Origin: Branchinecta lynchi
Taxonomy: Eukaryota > Arthropoda > Branchiopoda > Anostraca > Branchinectidae
DNA: 64,000 nt
NCBI GenBank assembly: GCA_023053575.1
Contig: JAKZAP010000016.1
Coordinates: forward strand, 13,224,030 to 13,288,029
Direction: 5' to 3'
The notes under the pieces are model-generated. The model saw nothing but the letters and a program-made list of their open reading frames with translations, was not told the origin of the DNA and searched no databases. Position numbers and translations under genes: made by a program. This document shows positions 44,390-55,590 of the stretch, one piece after another (position 1 is the first letter of the stretch; each line of letters starts with the position of its first letter).

Positions 44390-44650
44390 GTTTACAAGGG
44401 GTTACCCACTCCCCGGAAACTGCTGTACAAGCTTTCGGCATCAACCGAAATCGGTGGTGCCGGCACGATGCCGTCCATAATGTAGGCTATTCATCTTTAA
44501 AACTCTTCTAAACATGGTTATTGTTATCTCTAACACGTGACAACCGGTGCCAGTTGCTGTGCGGCGGTGTCGGCACCGGCCAGCTGTTCCGCGGCACCGG
44601 GCACTTGTTGGCACTCAATCGATAGTGGGCAACCCTTCGGTAGTTGAATG
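44390..44650 (+). repeat. Repeat K, copy 2
   Basis: GGGGTTACCCACTCCCCGG at the left, GGTGCCGGCACGATGCC and GGCACCGGCCAGC inside, ATCGATAGTGGGCAACCC at the right. Confidence 0.6.
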
Positions 44651-44983
44651 GTTCTTTATTTTAATATCTTACACATTAAAAGGCTTAACTTGAGTTGTTA
44701 AACGCTTAACCAGAATTGATCGCGATTGCCGGGTTGCTGTTGTGGCTCGAGAAAAAACCCACACCGAAAGTCTTCTTTTCTAGATGACGAGATTTTCCAG
44801 GATTGACTAGCAAAGAATTATAAGACCTAATTGATATTTTTTGTATGTCTTCAGGGGTACCACACTGGTCTTGGTTTTTTAATTTATTTGTATTTGTAAT
44901 AAAAAGTTGGAGCATTAGATGGAATTACTATTTTGACTCTTGGCTCCCTATAATTGGCTCCCGGGATAATGGGCTGAGATTTA

Positions 44984-45399
44984 AGGCGTATTCTCGCCGT
45001 TCCCCGAGGACTCCACTTGAGGATTCCCCGCGTTTTTGTTTGTCCCGGGGACTCACTCCCCGTATTCTCGCGAGTCCCCACGGACGAGGAATGCTCCGAC
45101 TATCATCACCATCAGCAAAAAGGACTCCCTTTGAGATTCGGAGGGGAATCAATTTTTGCTTGTGTTGGTGCAATGTAAAATTAATTAAAAACAATCAGAA
45201 TAAACAAAACCAAAAATAAAGTGGATCTTGACTAATTTCGTCAACTGCATATTTTTGTTTTCGAACAAAATCAATTTTGGAAGCATTCCCTGTGTTCTCG
45301 CTGTTTCTGTACGGGGAGTCCGCGTAGAGTGACTTTCTCTATTCTCGCCGTTCCCTTCGATTCCCCGAGGAGTCCTCGGGGAACGGCGAGAATACGCCT
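44984..45399 (-). mobile_element. MITE family B, copy 4
   Basis: AGGCGTATTCTCGCCGTTCC...GAATACGCCT, TTA TSD at 44981-44983 and 45400-45402. Complete and in opposite orientation to copies 1 and 2. Confidence 0.85.
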
Positions 45400-46027
45400 T
45401 TAGTCCAGACGGAGTTATTTCAAACCTAGGAAATTTGCCGGTTTTTTTTTAATTTGCTCATTGTTTTACGGTGTTTTTGTGGTTTTAAACATTCATAGTG
45501 ACAGTAGGGATGGTTAGCATTGTGTATGTGGTAGCAATACCACACGTCTGGCAAGATTCCTCAGAGGCGCTTTGCAACACCGAAAGTTATGCCTCTAGTA
45601 GGTTATTAATAAAATATAGCTTTGTTTTTGTTTATTTTGTTGTCATGGCCTTTTAATTTTTCTGAGCAACAAAATCCAAAAAAAAAGGATTAATGGAATG
45701 TGAGATAAAAGAAGACGTCTTTCACTTGTGTTGTCTTAGTTGATCGACATTAGTTGCTATTTGGGATGGAAAAGGTTGATGTCTGAAACCCTGTCTGGGT
45801 TTGACCATGGTTCACAATGTGTTTTATATATATATATATATATATATATTAATATAATTAGAAAAAGTATAGTTGATACTTGGCGTAAACTTCCTTTTTG
45901 TTAGGCTTCAAGCCCAGGTCACACCATCACAAATCACATTCTTCCATCTTTTATGCTTTTTCTCTTCTTATCTTTCGTGTCGTAAAAGTAGAGTTTGTTT
46001 ACTGAAGTATAGGGGTCGTCTGCGTCT
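45400..46027. other. No gene; (TA)n microsatellite
   Basis: (TA)n at 45826-45850. Otherwise unremarkable sequence upstream of the secreted-protein gene. Confidence 0.5.
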
Positions 46028-46205
46028 ATTGGCACTTCTTTGTTCTCATTGGTCAATTGTGCTATTCCTCTATTTCCATTCCTCACCTCTCGTTTTCTTC
46101 CGTCCTCGTCGATCTTTTTCGTTTCCTCCCTTGGTAATTGTGAAGTTGTTTTAGATGTTCCTAGGCGTCTCTAGCGTCTTCGGGCGTCTCGTTTGCTCTC
46201 ATTGG
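46028..46205 (+). promoter_or_regulatory. Putative promoter region with inverted CCAAT boxes
   Basis: ATTGG occurs at 46028, 46048 and 46201; the last two sit in the longer shared context CTCATTGGTCA, resembling NF-Y sites. They lie 215-390 bases upstream of the ATG at 46419. No TATA box is obvious. Confidence 0.35.
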
Positions 46206-46418
46206 TCAGTTTCACTGCATGTATGACGCGCGAAGAGTAATGCTTGACTCCTGATTTACTATCGCACATTTCATTGAGGAAATTCGTGTTTAGTTAGGTT
46301 TCTCACGCGAGCCGGTAACATCGTAATCCGGTTGTTTGTTGTTCTGGGTTTGGCAGTGTTGAATAAGTAGGTTGAATTGCAGATTGAGAGAAGTTATTTG
46401 AAGGATAAGACATTGAAG

Positions 46419-46476
46419 ATGGATAACATTGGATGGAGAGTCGTCGGTTGTTGGCTTACTTGTTTTGTCATATCAT
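46419..46476 (+). CDS. Secreted Cys-rich protein, exon 1 (signal peptide)
   Basis: Begins ATG at 46419 and encodes MDNIGWRVVGCWLTCFVIS, a short n-region followed by a hydrophobic core, fitting a signal peptide. It ends in phase 1 at donor GTGAGT (46477-46482). Joined to exon 2 at 61217, the split codon becomes TGT (Cys) and the sequence runs FVISCQGLCYFPVEY, placing the cleavage region right before the first Cys of the mature domain. Too short for standard ORF detection; the call rests on the hydrophobic stretch, donor quality and phase fit. The intron would be 14.7 kb, full of transposons. Confidence 0.65.
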
Positions 46477-46482
46477 GTGAGT

Positions 46483-48449
46483 TGACATAACCCTAGTTTT
46501 TTTTTTCGTTTATTTCTGCTATTAGGCTAGGCTGTACGGGATGTCTTTGACTGAAGTCTGTGTCAGAGTTTGAGTCTATAAAACTGGTCCTTGGCAAAAA
46601 TACGACCCGGGTTGGATTTAGTATCTAGTAACTAAGGGTTTGGAAAGTAGTGGACCTAGCCCGATTTGAGTAGCTATACCCGAGATTTTTGCCATGAAAG
46701 AGAACATTTTCAGCAGAAATAACGTATTTTCAGTCCGTCTCTAAGTGACCTTGCATTTTCCGTCTTTGGTACTTTTTGAGCCAGATCAGCCTCCCGCGTA
46801 TCGCTTCCGAGGAGCTGATCTGATTATTGGTGAGAAAAACCTGCTATGCAAGTTCCTCCGGGTTTCTCCTTAAGAGCAAAGGGCTGCGTGTGTGTACGAT
46901 ATTGGAGTAGAAATTATATCCACCCGAGGTACCCCCTTTTTTAAAGAAACATTGTCAGTTTTGACAATTGTGACATTGTTGGGACAAACCTATCGGTATA
47001 AATACCAAACCAGCAGATGCAATCCTTTCAGAATAAATATGTTGGTCGACCTATTGGTAATATTGGTTCTAGTTCCCGAAATTTCACATTTTGACAGGTT
47101 TTAGGGGTAGGTGATTATGGAACGAATTTCCTACGATTTTCTCAATGCATTTGGCTCCCTGGAACGGCGTTTTGGAAACTAAGCGAACCCTCCCTAGGCG
47201 ACATCTGCAGTCCGAATTAGTGATTGGTGTACTGATGATATCCTGGAAGACTGGAACCTAAAATGTACTTCAGTTTATGATTTTGGAAGTCTTTTGGGTG
47301 CTAGATAAATCACTGACCAGCAGTGAATGTATGCAAGGGTTCGAGGGGCTACCCACTCCCCGGCACCAACTGTCCACCCTTTCCCGTCACCGGCGGAAGC
47401 CAGCAAACATAATAACGAAACCGGAACGAAGACGAGAAAACATAGTAGGAAATTTCCGCTTTTAAACATGCTGATCTCAATATTCTAATACGTAGGCTAC
47501 CCAAACTCTCAAAAGTCTCTCTCCTTGATCACACTAGCATGGTTATAAAAGTCGGTCTCCTAGGATTCTTATCGCCCATGTTAATGACCAGGGCTAGAGG
47601 GTATCCAAAGGTATTACGGAGTTCTAGGTTTCTGAATTTAACAAACTATGCTCCGCAACTACTCTCCTGAGTTAGCAAGTTTTTGTTCTTAACATTAATG
47701 AAAGTCAAATGATCCGACATTCCTAAAAAGAGTCTTGTGATTGAAAAGAGGGTCGTAAAATGTTCCCAAAATCTGCCCAGCAACATAACATAAAAACGTT
47801 ATATACAGAACATGCAATTCTGGGAGAAGCATCCTCTCATATCCTTGCCGCCCTTTTTCCTCGATATATGGTTCAAACAAAACTCACGCCACCCAAATGT
47901 CGAAGAGCGGACGCGTTTCTTCATATTCCCATCTGTCCGAGATTGATCGCTCCCTCCCTCCTTTCAGCAAATTTGCCGCTACCCGAATAAACCAGCATCA
48001 TTTGTCATCGAGCAGAAATGTGAGAATTCGGGTAGAATCACACAAAACCCAAGTCCATTATGTCATACTAAATTGCAAATCAAATGAGTAATAACATCTA
48101 TCCAGCCCTGAATGGATGGAATTCGGTAGGGACGTTTGCATTTATCTTTCTGTCTCTCCTTTGTCTGGAAGTGCCAAGGCTTAAGTTAATCTTTCGAGTC
48201 TGGGACGTAACCGTGTGAAGTCGTCTTTATCCGTTAGTGTGCCTAAATTGGGCAAGCTCTGTCGTAAGTGGATTACGATGTGCATGCTGTGTGTGCTTTG
48301 GTGTCGTTAAAGGGTAATGAAATCTTAATATGCCGTAAATTAGAGGCTGTTAGGCACAACACTCAGAGTCTTATACACAACGACCTCTTCCCCTTGTTTT
48401 CCGGAGAAGTAGCGCACTGATAAATTTTTTTTCTTTCGTTTTTAATATT
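46483..48449. other. Intron of the secreted-protein gene: no other gene seen
   Basis: About 47335-47400 carries a K-like segment (GAGGGGCTACCCACTCCCCGG...CCCTTTCCCG). The rest has only short frames without recognisable content. Confidence 0.45.
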
Positions 48450-48535
48450 TGATAGTGCAAAACGGAAACGTCATTTGAATTTTATTAGAGCTTTATTCGG
48501 CCCTAGGGTCCTCTTCTGGCTGAAAGACGCTCAAA
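48450..48535 (-). repeat. Repeat J fragment
   Basis: TAGTGCAAAACGGAAACGTC...GAGCTTTATTCGGCCCTAGGGTCC, the same variant as at 51925. Confidence 0.5.
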
Positions 48536-48557
48536 TTGGAAAAATGAACTTGTGGGA

Positions 48558-49121
48558 AAATGAATAATGAATGAAATGTATTACCCATTTTTAAGACGAA
48601 AGTCACAAACGGAGTATGAGAGAAAAAAAAGAAGGAGAAAAAAGACAAGACACATAACACATAGATTATAGTAATCTTATTTTCACACGGGACAACGTAG
48701 CCCTGTACACAAGATCCTATCCAGGGGGGGGGGGGGGGGGGGGGGTAGGAGGTTAACCCCCCCCCCCCCCCCACCCGAAACTTAAAAAAATAGTCATTTT
48801 TATAGGCTTTTCCCTCTGATCTATGTCTTTTTTGTACTTTTTTGTCCGACCCGCAGGCTACCCCCCCCCCTCGGAAATAAATTTCTGGATACGGGCCTGC
48901 CTGTATAATGCGTAGCTAGCATCAAGCCAACGAATTAAACGTGCTACCCGCTCAGATACCGCAGTAAATGGATCGGTGACATTATAGTTAACCGATAATC
49001 TAGAATTATGGGCCCACGGAGGTAGTCCTAGCAGATGTTTACAGTACCTACGTAAAGGTAGGCCTACTAACATTTGCGTAGTGTCGGTCACTTGGGCTAT
49101 ATAAATGTATTTGTTTGACAT
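48558..49121 (-). pseudogene. LINE remnant, split by MITE F
   Basis: Minus strand reads LLGLPPWAHNSRLSVNYNVT then DPFTAVSERVARLIRWLDAS, a non-LTR RT C-terminal segment paralogous to 49234. Its 3' tail (AATG)n lies near 48560. F copy 2 interrupts it right after ASYALYR. Lies head-to-head with the next LINE. Confidence 0.75.
48710..48899 (+). mobile_element. hAT-like MITE F, copy 2
   Basis: CAAGATCCTATCC at the left, GGATACGGGCCTG at the right, with long G and C runs inside. TSD CCTGTACA/CCTGTATA (48702-48709, 48900-48907; one mismatch). Confidence 0.85.
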
Positions 49122-49189
49122 GATGTATGATTGGTGAAGGTATTTATGTTGTTTTTTTTTTGCTATCGTAGGCTATAATCTTCAGGTTT

Positions 49190-49624
49190 GAAGGATCAAA
49201 GATAAATTTTAATAATTGGTCTAAGGTTAATAATTGCCGCACGTACTAGCGCTGTCGTCATTCTGGTCACTACTGACTATGAAAGATAAAAAATGCATTC
49301 GTTCTACATTTTATAAGTATTTCAGATATCTCCTAGGACTACCTCCGTGGACCCGTAATTCTAGATTGACGGCAAAGTATAATGTCACCGATCCGTTTAT
49401 CGCAATATCTGAGCGAATTGCAGGTTTTATTCGTTCTCTTGACGCTAGCCATACTTTGTATAGGGCTATGTTGCCCCATGTGTAAACAAGACTATCAAAA
49501 TTTATGTGTTACATGTTGTGTCTTCTTGTCCTCTTTTTTTCTTTCTTTTCTTGTCTTTTCTTTCATACTCCATTTGTGACTTGTGTCTTAAAAATGGGAA
49601 ATAAATTTCATTTATTCATCCATT
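49190..49624 (+). pseudogene. LINE remnant: RT C-terminus and 3' end
   Basis: Frame to 49485 reads YLLGLPPWTRNSRLTAKYNV then TDPFIAISERIAGFIRSL and stops. The 3' UTR ends AAATGGGAAATAAATTTC with an ATTCATCC tail. Confidence 0.75.
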
Positions 49625-50426
49625 CTAAGGTTAAGGTAAAATCTTACTGAAATGAAAATACCAGTAGGGTAAATACAGTACTAAAAATGCATGTGGCATA
49701 CGAAATGGCACTTAGTTTATAACCCTTTTCATATCTAGAAAACAAAATCTTAGCGTAAGGCATTAACGACCGAACGAAAAACAAACAAACACACAACTAA
49801 CGATAATTTTAGTACGAGAATATTAGGACAATGGCAAGGAAGCCTGCATACATTGCAAAAACATCAATGTACTAACCTTTCAACCATTCTTAACCATCGC
49901 ACGTTTATTAAAGAGTAAAAATAATGTAACAGTAAACTTATGATAATTTTAGCACGAGAATATTAGGGCAAGGAAGCCTACGGACATTGCTAAAAATGGC
50001 AACGTTCTAATCTTTCAGCCAATCTTTAAATATCACAAGTAAATTAAAGAGTGGAAACATAATGCAATAATGTACAAATAAGAGCCGAAAATTAGATGAG
50101 TTCTCGTCAAATCCGGTGCTCCGTTTGGACGAAATTGCTGTTCGGACCGTTCTGGAATTCAATTTTCCTGGCGTATATGATCCTTATTATGGTCAACACC
50201 GTTGTTGGCTAGGAAGCTCTTGGTATTTCGGACTGAATCCTCCTCGCTTCTGCGGTTAGTACCGTAGCTGACCACTTAGCCTAGGGGCGTTGCGGTGGCT
50301 GGCTATGTACGGGCGGAATGAGCCGTTTCCGCTTCTGAGTTAACTCACAGCAAATTTAAAGCAGACGTCGAAGTACAAGTAGTTTCTATTCCGGTATTCT
50401 GACAGACTCGACTCCCTTAAAACGGG
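49625..50426. other. No gene; diverged ~135-bp duplication
   Basis: GATAATTTTAG-ACGAGAATATTAGG-CAA...GGAAGCCT and TTAAAGAGT occur at about 49800-49925 and again at 49940-50065. Nothing else recognised. Confidence 0.45.
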
Positions 50427-51420
50427 TTTTTGGGATCCCAAAACGTAAGACCTATGACATCGCAAAAGTTGTCCGTCTGTCCGTCCGTCCGTCTGTAAGC
50501 ACGATAACTCTCGAAGGGAATCGAGATTTTTGATAAAACTTGGTGCGAGGATTCATTGGGTCGTCGGACCAGTCAAGTTCGTAGATGGGCTTTGTAGTCC
50601 TACATTTAGGGGTGGGGGAGGGGGTTCAGATTAAGGGGCGAACAAAATATTTTGAAACAGCTAATGTGATAGTCGATTATGGGGTAAGAAGACATGCTGA
50701 GCACGATGGTAAAAACAGTTTTGTCATCGGACGAGTAGTTCTTCCGGAATCCGGCCAAAACCGGAAAGTTTGTTAAAATTAAAAGTTTTATTTCGAGTTG
50801 ATTAGATGTTGAACACTTATGTGAAAACAATTTTCTACCCGGACATTAGTTCACCCGGAATCCGGCGAAAACCGGAAAGTTGGTTAAAAGTAAAAGTTTA
50901 ATTTGAAGTTGATTAAATGTTTGATTTATGGGTAAAAAGACATGCCGAACACGATGGTGAAATTTCACTTTCTCGCCGGACAACTAGTTCGCCCGGAATC
51001 TGGCCAAAACCGGAAAATTTGTTAAAAGCAAAAGTTCGATTAGAGGACAGATTAAGGGGTAAGAAGAGTGGCTGAGTCGGTATATGACAATGGTTTATAC
51101 CCGGACATATAATTATTCAGGAATCCGGTTGTAACCGGATTTTTTTTTAAGTCACACTTTTATTCAAAGTTGATTATATGTTCTTTATATGTTCTTTATT
51201 TGTTTCTGTATTTTTTTTTTTGCTGGACTAGTAGTTCGCTCGGAAATCGGCAGGAAGTCTCGGTCAGTATCGTCAAAATAGATATGGCTTATAGAGGTAT
51301 ATCTGAAATTGGTTTTCTCTGATGATTAGCCTGTCCAAGACTGGATCTGGCGAAGACAAAACTCGATTGTCTGAATCAAATATTAGATTTTTGGGATCCC
51401 ATCGACACCTTTGGTCTTGT
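50427..51420 (+). repeat. Repeat H, copy 3
   Basis: TTTTTGGGATCCCAAAACGTAAG start, shorter (GTCC)n, about four tandem units, TTTGGGATCCCATCGACACC end. Shorter than copies 2 and 5 because it has fewer units. Confidence 0.8.
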
Positions 51421-51884
51421 TAAAGATTACAAACTCGTCTCGACTATTTTCAGCCTCACTGGACCTTCGATGGAAAACATGGAACAAAAGTAAAACAGGT
51501 ATTTCTGTCGTGAGTCCCTCGGAAGCTAAACAGTTTGAATTGTTCCATGAACATTTTTTATTTGTTTCCGTTTGTATTTTCCTTGACTTATAAAATCAAA
51601 CCACTTTTTGTTATTTCTTTTTATTTAAGAAACTTTTGTGTGATAATAATTGACGTGAGGCACACACAAACAAATTGTTACTTTAGAAACTCAATCGATT
51701 TGTCTGTTTTTCGCTGTTTTAAATGAAATGGTTTGGGCTTTCTACGGTGTTCTTGAGATATAGCCTACGAATCCTTGCTTGCCCCGAGTAAGCGAATTCT
51801 AGCATGGCCCGAGCAAGCTTGGCCGGATGGGCTGGGCCAGAACAAAATAACACTAGGTAGTAGCTCCAAAACCTATGCTTTCCA

Positions 51885-52130
51885 TGTAAATATTCCTTCA
51901 GCCCAAGACGACTGCGAATCATATTTAATAGTGCAAAACGGATACGTCAGCTGAATTTTATTGGAGCTATATTTCGGCCCTTCTTGGCAAGGGTATTGTT
52001 CAGACTCAAAACCGCTCAAGTTGTAAGGACGAAATATAGCTCCAATAATACTCAGCTGACATATCTGTTTTGCACCATCAAATATGCTTTCCATGCTTTG
52101 TAAACGGGCCATATTCGTTCCATATTCCAT
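51885..52130. repeat. Repeat J, fold-back fragment
   Basis: GTGCAAAACGGATACGTCAGC...ATATTTCGGCCCTTCTTGGCAAGGG, then a partial inverted copy (GAAATATAGCTCC...CAGCTGACATATC). The core is mutated (CTGAACA instead of CTGANGA). Sequence 51421-51884 has no recognised gene. Confidence 0.6.
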
Positions 52131-52379
52131 ACTACGCTTACGGCATTTAAAGTGAGACAAACTTGCGGGTTTAAAAATTCTAGCAAAGCAAAGGTGCGGT
52201 CTGCACATATCAAGCAAATAATGGAGGCTGTATAATTTTTCAGCTATGTTCAGAATATGAAGTTATGGAGCCAACGCTGGTGTACGGCTGGATGAGTTTC
52301 AACAGGGGCGTTCTCTGTCGCTAGTGATGCTAGTATCGCTGCTATTACAGTATGTGTCAATCTTGTGAAGACTCGGTGC

Positions 52380-52580
52380 TACTCCCTAGTGTTATTTTGC
52401 TCTGGACTGGGCTAAATGACGGTCAAATGAAGGTTTTTCTCATTACATAATTATTCCTTCAGACCAAGCTGACTGCGAATCATGGTTGACTACGCTAAAG
52501 AAAAAAAACGCAAAAAAAAGCGGATTTATTTTAGTGATATCTCGTCGCTTGTTAGCAAGGGTGCCAGGCTTCAAGTGAAC
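52380..52580. repeat. Repeat J fragments
   Basis: CTAGTGTTATTTTGCTCTGG, CAGACCAAGCTGACTGCGAATCATG and CTCGTCGCTTGTTAGCAAGGG recur in other J-associated sequence (for example 51836, 55070). Confidence 0.4.
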
Positions 52581-52622
52581 TTGAGATCTTGAAGAAAATC
52601 AACAATGGGGGCATGTTAATAG

Positions 52623-52796
52623 CAGGCCCGTATCCAGGAATTTATTTCGGGGGGGGGGGGCGGTTATTGCCTGCTGGTCGGAGAAAAAAGGACAAAAAAC
52701 CCATAGATCAGACGGAAAAGCCCAATCATTATTTTTGTATGTTTCGGGGTGGGGGTCAACCTCCTAACCCCCCCCCCCCTCCGGGATACGGCCTTG
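52623..52796 (-). mobile_element. hAT-like MITE F, copy 3 (complete)
   Basis: CAGGCCCGTATCC at the left, GGATACGGCCTTG at the right, perfect 8-bp TSD GTTAATAG at 52615-52622 and 52797-52804. Confidence 0.9.
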
Positions 52797-52804
52797 GTTA
52801 ATAG

Positions 52805-53554
52805 TTTACTTCAAAATTCAGCTAGCCTTGTAGGTTTTCAGTTTATATTTTGTCTAAAATCCCCATGAAAAATATTCAAGTATTATTAAAAACATATTGA
52901 AGTCAAATTAAGATTTTGGTAGGTCTATAACAATAGATATTACATTGATGGAACGGTCTACAAAGGCTTGTACCGTGACAAATAAACCAGAAGGAACGAT
53001 TTTAATTCAATGCAGAAGTTTAGGACTCCATTGTCAGAGCCTCGCAAGCAAATTAGGGCCCACATGATAACCAAATAGATTTAATTTGGTGGTGGGTAAC
53101 AGTAAGTTATTTCAAAATTCAGCGAAGTTTCTTAGATAATATTTTTATCTTTTGTCGAAAATCTCCATACAAAATATTTAAGAACGGCTAAAAAAATAAT
53201 GATCCTTGGTAAAGCCTGGTCACCCTACGATCAATGCTTGAACAGGAGCAATGGATACCTACATTGAAGCGGAGTTAAGACGCGGAACATTCACGCTACA
53301 TCTCCCCTGTGGAATTTTCTCTTTTTTACTCGCCCAAGATGCTGCCTGTAAGGGAATCCTCACTTATTTTAGCCGCGTTCAATGACTATTCTCGCCCATC
53401 TTATATTTGAAACTTAATTGGTACTTTCTGTTTCTGTAAACCTAGAAATCAAAAATGTCGCCTCAAAGAAGTTTTTGGATACGGTATCGTTTGCTTAATA
53501 TTGCCAATAATACAGTGTAAAAAATAGGTCATTGGCCTTTGCAATATTTTAATG
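52805..53554. other. No gene; diverged ~300-bp direct duplication
   Basis: ACTTCAAAATTCAGC...TTTTGTCTAAAATCCCCAT near 52806-52870 matches TATTTCAAAATTCAGC...TTTTGTCGAAAATCTCCAT near 53107-53170. Confidence 0.45.
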
Positions 53555-53960
53555 TGCCTTCCAATTCAGAGCAGGCAGAAGATTTTTGAGAGAGGTAATG
53601 TGGTGTCTGATGAGAAGTATGCTTGTTCACTTTGTGAGAAGGAGGAAGAAATATTTGGACCATTTCCTCCGTAGATCCCCGAAGCTTTCTGATTTAAGGA
53701 AAATTTATCTAGAGGGTGTAATCTTGTCACTTCCGGAAATTTTGAGTAATACTAACCCTACCGTCATTACTCGAGTGGGCGTGTATATAGACAAATGTTT
53801 AGAATTAAGAAGGTGTCTGATTGTTTAAGTTATATTTTTGTTTGTTTGGGTGTATGGCCCTTGGGCTTTTGAAATACACTGATCTATCTATCTATCTATA
53901 CTCATCCCCTGGGATGAGTATAGATAGATAGATACTAGAAACGATAAATAGATAGATAGA
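53555..53960 (+). pseudogene. LINE remnant with frameshift, GATA tail
   Basis: YACSLCEKEEEIFGPFPP, then in another frame HFLRRSPKLSDLRKIYLEGV, together the RT C-terminal knuckle C-x2-C...H. 3' UTR TGTATGGCCCTTGGGCTTTTG ends in (GATCTATC)/(GATA)n at 53880-53968. Confidence 0.75.
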
Positions 53961-53997
53961 TAGATAGAAACGACTCACGTCGTTTGTTCCCTAGTTC

Positions 53998-54156
53998 ACT
54001 GTAAAAAGTTCCTCCGGATAAAAATTAAAGTTAACTGCAGTATTTGCTACCCAGATTCATCTTATTTCTATTCGGTTATAATCTTATCTGCGTAGAGATA
54101 AGATTAATCCGAGTAGTAATCTTAAACTAATCTTACACGGAAAACTTTTTACAGTG
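53998..54156 (-). mobile_element. MITE family C, copy 7
   Basis: CACTGTAAAAAG...TACAGTG, palindromic; no TA flank. Confidence 0.75.
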
Positions 54157-54214
54157 TTCACCATGAACTACGAAGTGCAAAAATCTTAATTTCATAGAGA
54201 ATTCTTGTGTTTTA

Positions 54215-54720
54215 AAGTTCCAGTAAGTAAGTAATTTATTTATAACCCGCCGTTTTCAGAAAGCGGAGTAAATGAAGAAAATAAATAAAACACATAAACA
54301 TACACAAAAAGACACTTAATTTCAATCGTCGGCCAGGAAGCAGTGTAGAAGGTCGTGCGCTGGTTGGGTTCTGTTGTCGATGATTTTTGATAGCGACGAA
54401 GAAACATCCAAAAGGGTAACACTTGCATATTGAATTTTGAACTTCTCCGTCAAAGTATGGTTATGGCATAATTTCGACAAGTGGAGCAGGTGCTTTGCAT
54501 ATTTAAAATAACATGATCTCATCTTTTTTATCTCCTTCTTTCGCAGAACATGAGTGACACCAGAACGAAATAGTATAGAAGGAGCGCAGAAGGTGCTGTA
54601 CAATTTTCCCAAAGCTTTACGATTATAGCGCCCCCGGTTGGGGACGATGCGCCCATAGGCGGTACGGATTGATCTAGAAACTTCTTGAACAACCGAAGAG
54701 CAAAATTTTGACAATGACTA
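54215..54720 (-). pseudogene. LINE remnant: RT C-terminal domain
   Basis: Minus frame 54322-54714 reads LYSTFCAPSILFRSGVTHVL, RKKEIKKMRSCYFKYAKHLL and HLSKLCHNHTLTEKFKIQYA, the post-catalytic part of a non-LTR RT. 3' end TTATAAATAAATTACTTACTTAC, an (ACTT)n tail shared with 63195. Confidence 0.8.
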
Positions 54721-54845
54721 ACAAAATCACTGACAGCCTATTGAACATCACACAGCTGACAAACCGATATACCATAGTCTGTTCTCTAGAATACTAGACA
54801 CTTTTGTAATAAATCTATTCTATTTTGATCTGTAATAATAACTTA

Positions 54846-55250
54846 TTATTCAAACAATGTTTATAACGGATACGTCAGCTATGATTCTTCATCAGCGATA
54901 TTTCGGCCCTTCTTGGCAAGGGTCCTCGTCAGGCTATCAATCCTCTAGTTCAACTTCGGGGAAGGAAACAAACCTGTAATCATTGCTTACAAATCTTGCT
55001 TACAAACCAGTGAAGTGGAAAAGAAAACTACCAAACTTGAAACAACGCCAAGGAGTAGCGACAAGACCAGAGCAAAATAACACTAGGAAGCAGGGGCGTC
55101 ACTAGAACTAGAGGATTGATAGCCTGACGAGGACCCTTGCCAAGAAGGGCCGAAATATCGCTGATGAAGAATCATAGCTGACGTATCCGTTATAAACATT
55201 GTTTGAATAAATGTTTCAAAGTCAGCTTGGGCTCAAAGAATATTTAATAA
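54846..55250. mobile_element. Repeat J fold-back 1 (Penelope-like arms?)
   Basis: Two inverted arms: left from 54846 and right ending about 55250, each holding ACGTCAGCTATGATTCTTCATC and its complement. A spacer of about 130 bases separates them. Each arm has the core CTGACGA-GGACCCTT...AAGGGCC-GAAA. Confidence 0.7.
55118..55182 (+). ncRNA. Hammerhead-like ribozyme motif in J
   Basis: CTGACGA at 55124-55130 matches the conserved CUGANGA box. GGACCCTT (55131-55138) pairs with AAGGGCC (55145-55151) with one bulged A, as stem II. GAAA is at 55152-55155. GATAGC (55118-55123) pairs mostly with GCTGAC (55177-55182), as stem I, right after TA (55175-55176), which satisfies UH. Stem III would be TGAT/ATCA with a 6-base bulge, which is not standard. 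The reverse arm has the same core at 54874-54938. Confidence 0.4.
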
Positions 55251-55404
55251 TAACTTTATTGTGTTAAAAGCCCGAGGGCCATAGCAAAAGCAAACATAGC
55301 AACACATAAATAAAACATATAACAAAATCACTGACAGCCTATTGAACATCACACAGTTGACAAACCGATATACCATAGTCTGAACCTGTATAGACATAGA
55401 TACC

Positions 55405-55590
55405 TTAAAGGACCTGTCTTACTTGTGGAACTAATTAACCTGCTTCCGCAATTGCCCCATCCATGCTTCCACGTGAAGCCCGATTTATAGACCGTACATT
55501 CTAACCCCTCTAACAAAACTTTACTGATTTTCTCACTTGCCGGGTTTTGCTACCTTCGACGCGTATCATGCTGTCGACGGTGGTTTACGA
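55405..55590 (+). repeat. Repeat O, copy 3
   Basis: CTTAAAGGACCTGTCTTAC...CGTACATTCTAACCCCTCTAAC...GCTACCTTCGACGCG; runs directly into repeat I copy 3. Confidence 0.6.

Larger units (their letters stand above)
54719..55386. repeat. ~67-bp direct repeat flanking a fold-back
   Basis: AACAAAATCACTGACAGCC...CCATAGTCTG at 54719-54785 recurs with about one mismatch at 55320-55386. Between them lie J fold-back 1 and a reversed LINE 3' end (TTAAAAGCCCGAGGGCC at 55263). Confidence 0.65.
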
